From Lachnospiraceae bacterium (GTDB lineage: Bacteria; Bacillota; Clostridia; Lachnospirales; Lachnospiraceae): a stretch of DNA of 64,000 bases. Position 1 is the first letter of the stretch, and every line of letters begins with the position of its first letter. Position numbers and translations under genes: made by a program. The stretch is from contig AP025573.1 of the NCBI GenBank assembly GCA_022845895.1, positions 3,320,501 through 3,384,500 on the forward strand. Reading direction: 5' to 3'. The notes beneath the pieces were generated by a model. The model had not been told where the DNA came from. It saw only the letters and a list, made by a program, of their open reading frames with translations, and did no database searches. Positions 62,701-64,000 of this stretch are shown here, piece by piece.

Positions 62701-63504
62701 ATGAACAAATATATGGATAAGGACTATGCTAACCATTTTGACGATGATTTTGAAGTAATATATGACGCCCTGGATGAGCTGGATGAATATATCGATTATG
62801 ACGGCGGATTTGATGAACCGGACGACGGGGATGATATGCGCTTTCGCGATGAATATGAAGAAGAGGTCCCGCCCAAAAGGAAGAGGCCGGACCGGAGCAA
62901 GGACAAAGAGCGGAGAGCGGCGGATGCCTCCCGCTGCAGAGATAAAGAAGACGATAAAGACGGTCGGAAAAAAGGCAGGCTGAAACTGCCGAATCTGCTA
63001 TCTCCTGCGGCAAAGACAGTCAAAGCAGGAGGCAAGGCAGCCGGCAGCGTTATCCGTACTATTTTAAAAGGGGCTTCTCTGCTGCTTATCGCTGTAATTA
63101 CCGTCCTGCTTGGAGTCAGCTTCTTTCATGGCCACGCGGCTTATGGGAATCCTGCGGCTGCTGTCGAACAGAAGAATTATGCGCTTGCCGCGTACTTTGC
63201 CTTTGCGGCCTTGCTGCTGATATTTGAACTTATTTCATTTTTCTGGACGCTATCCGGCCAGAAGATAAAGGACGGCCGCCGTATCAGAAAGCTCGATACC
63301 GGAAGAGGGATAGGTTCCTTCCTAGTCATATATATAGGCTCTTATCTGTCTCTACATCTCGGCAGCCTGATTCCAGAGGTGCCTCAGGCGCTTGGCGGAC
63401 TAAAAGGAGCCGTATCTGTCTACGGCTCCTTGAATCAGACGCTGTTACCTCTATGTGTGATGGGCGTTATCAGCTGTCTCATACGTAAATTTATTTTTCA
63501 TTAG
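62701..63504 (+). CDS. Membrane protein with long acidic N-terminus
   Basis: A 267-aa protein. Residues 1-60 are very acidic (DDDFEVIYDALDELDEYIDY), residues 60-95 are basic and charged, and four hydrophobic helices follow (about 122-142, 160-182, 200-222, 238-262). I do not recognise a family; the helical part may be a small integral membrane module. AAGGAGGGATTGC precedes the start. It is convergent with the gene to the right, overlapping it by 14 bp. Confidence 0.75.
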   Translation: MNKYMDKDYANHFDDDFEVIYDALDELDEYIDYDGGFDEPDDGDDMRFRDEYEEEVPPKRKRPDRSKDKERRAADASRCRDKEDDKDGRKKGRLKLPNLLSPAAKTVKAGGKAAGSVIRTILKGASLLLIAVITVLLGVSFFHGHAAYGNPAAAVEQKNYALAAYFAFAALLLIFELISFFWTLSGQKIKDGRRIRKLDTGRGIGSFLVIYIGSYLSLHLGSLIPEVPQALGGLKGAVSVYGSLNQTLLPLCVMGVISCLIRKFIFH

Positions 63505-64000
63505 CTTTTTCATCCTCAGCTTCCGCCTGTTGCAGAAAATCTGCATCTTTGGTCTTAAGCCTGGGGATGAATCTTTTGGCAAACTTTCCTTTTCCCCGGT
63601 TCTTTACATAGAAATATCCGATAATCGAGAACAGGACTGCTCCCACAAAGTTCACGAGCAGATCCTTCATCGTATCGATGAGCCCGATATCCAGATAGCC
63701 GCCAAGTCCCAGGCTCTCGCCATTTATGGAAATGTCCGTGATATTACTGATGACTTCAGGGTGGTTCCTTCCTGCCGGATCCAGCATTACGGACGATATG
63801 GTATGCACAATCGTGTCTTTCTGCATATCAAAGCGGAAGATCTGGTCCATGCCAAATTCAAAGAATTCCCAGATGACACCGATGGTCATGGAAAAGCAGA
63901 AGGCCACGATTGCCACAAACACCGGCGACAGCTTGAAGGAAAAGCGTTCGTTGCGGTTCAGTATGTCTACGAGCGCAAACCCGATTGCTGCCATCAGGAA
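63491..64000 (-). CDS. Integral membrane protein (YjdF/DUF2238-like), 5' end outside window
   Basis: About 169 residues of the C-terminal part are visible and the frame is open to the window edge. At least three helices are present, with VIWEFFEFGMDQIFRFDMQKDTIVHTI and DTMKDLLVNFVGAVLFSIIGYFYV, a pattern of paired WEFFEF and DTMKDL motifs found in YjdF-like membrane proteins. The tail is charged (FLQQAEAEDEKANEK). Function unknown. Confidence 0.72.
   Translation of the reverse strand, partial: FLMAAIGFALVDILNRNERFSFKLSPVFVAIVAFCFSMTIGVIWEFFEFGMDQIFRFDMQKDTIVHTISSVMLDPAGRNHPEVISNITDISINGESLGLGGYLDIGLIDTMKDLLVNFVGAVLFSIIGYFYVKNRGKGKFAKRFIPRLKTKDADFLQQAEAEDEKANEK

Overview
The window looks like a chromosome segment of an anaerobic, endospore-forming gut Firmicute, most probably a Lachnospiraceae (Clostridium cluster XIVa). 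The grounds are gene content: spoIIAA-spoIIAB-sigF joined to the spoVA genes, a FabK-type fatty-acid operon with an AccD-AccA fusion, [FeFe]-hydrogenase maturases HydE/G/F, a T-box in front of valS, and DUF4317 and DUF4474 proteins. No species is claimed. Most genes lie on the minus strand.

Layout. 1-6680: sporulation region, read leftward as spoIIAA, spoIIAB, sigF, a 51-aa membrane protein, spoVAA, spoVAB, spoVAC, a calcium-type P-type ATPase, then spoVAD cut by the window edge. 6865-14576: TPR membrane protein, a 44-aa protein, folC, an LTA-synthase-like sulfatase and valS with its T-box leader. 15051-18322: tRNA-Ala, a collagen-like protein, an AEC transporter, a zinc macrodomain ADP-ribosyl hydrolase and a deoxyinosine glycosylase. 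18469-22464: promoter, attenuator-like leader and hydE-hydG-hydF on the plus strand. 22671-27726: small membrane and hypothetical genes, a serine recombinase, a decayed group II intron, a sirtuin, a HAD phosphatase and a MarR/FabT regulator. 27772-38072: complete type II fatty-acid operon (fabH-acpP-fabK-fabD-fabG-fabF-accB-fabZ-accC-accDA plus a second FabK-like flavoprotein), with a strong promoter and two FabT-like boxes ahead of fabH. 38252-53020: Wzy-type capsule/exopolysaccharide operon with a GDP-heptose pathway. 53113-53886: an apparent invertible promoter cassette and its serine recombinase. 53965-64000: serine dehydratase subunits, DUF4474, metallophosphoesterase, DUF4317, tRNA-Leu, a second collagen-like protein, a redoxin lipoprotein cotranscribed with a probable selenoprotein, an SH3b protein and small or membrane genes.

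The strongest hunting results are four. (1) At 60864-61169 a CxxU protein is read through an in-frame TGA with a SECIS-like hairpin just after it; a standard caller would truncate it. (2) At 53113-53250 imperfect 19-bp inverted repeats enclose a promoter that now points away from the capsule operon, plus a terminator that blocks entry to it, next to a serine recombinase: a likely phase switch. (3) A calcium-type ATPase sits inside the spoVA operon. (4) The hydE leader has mutually exclusive hairpins, one of them an intrinsic terminator. A family of at least seven intergenic palindromes (core GGGGACGGAGG/CCTCCGTCCCC) is scattered over the left half.
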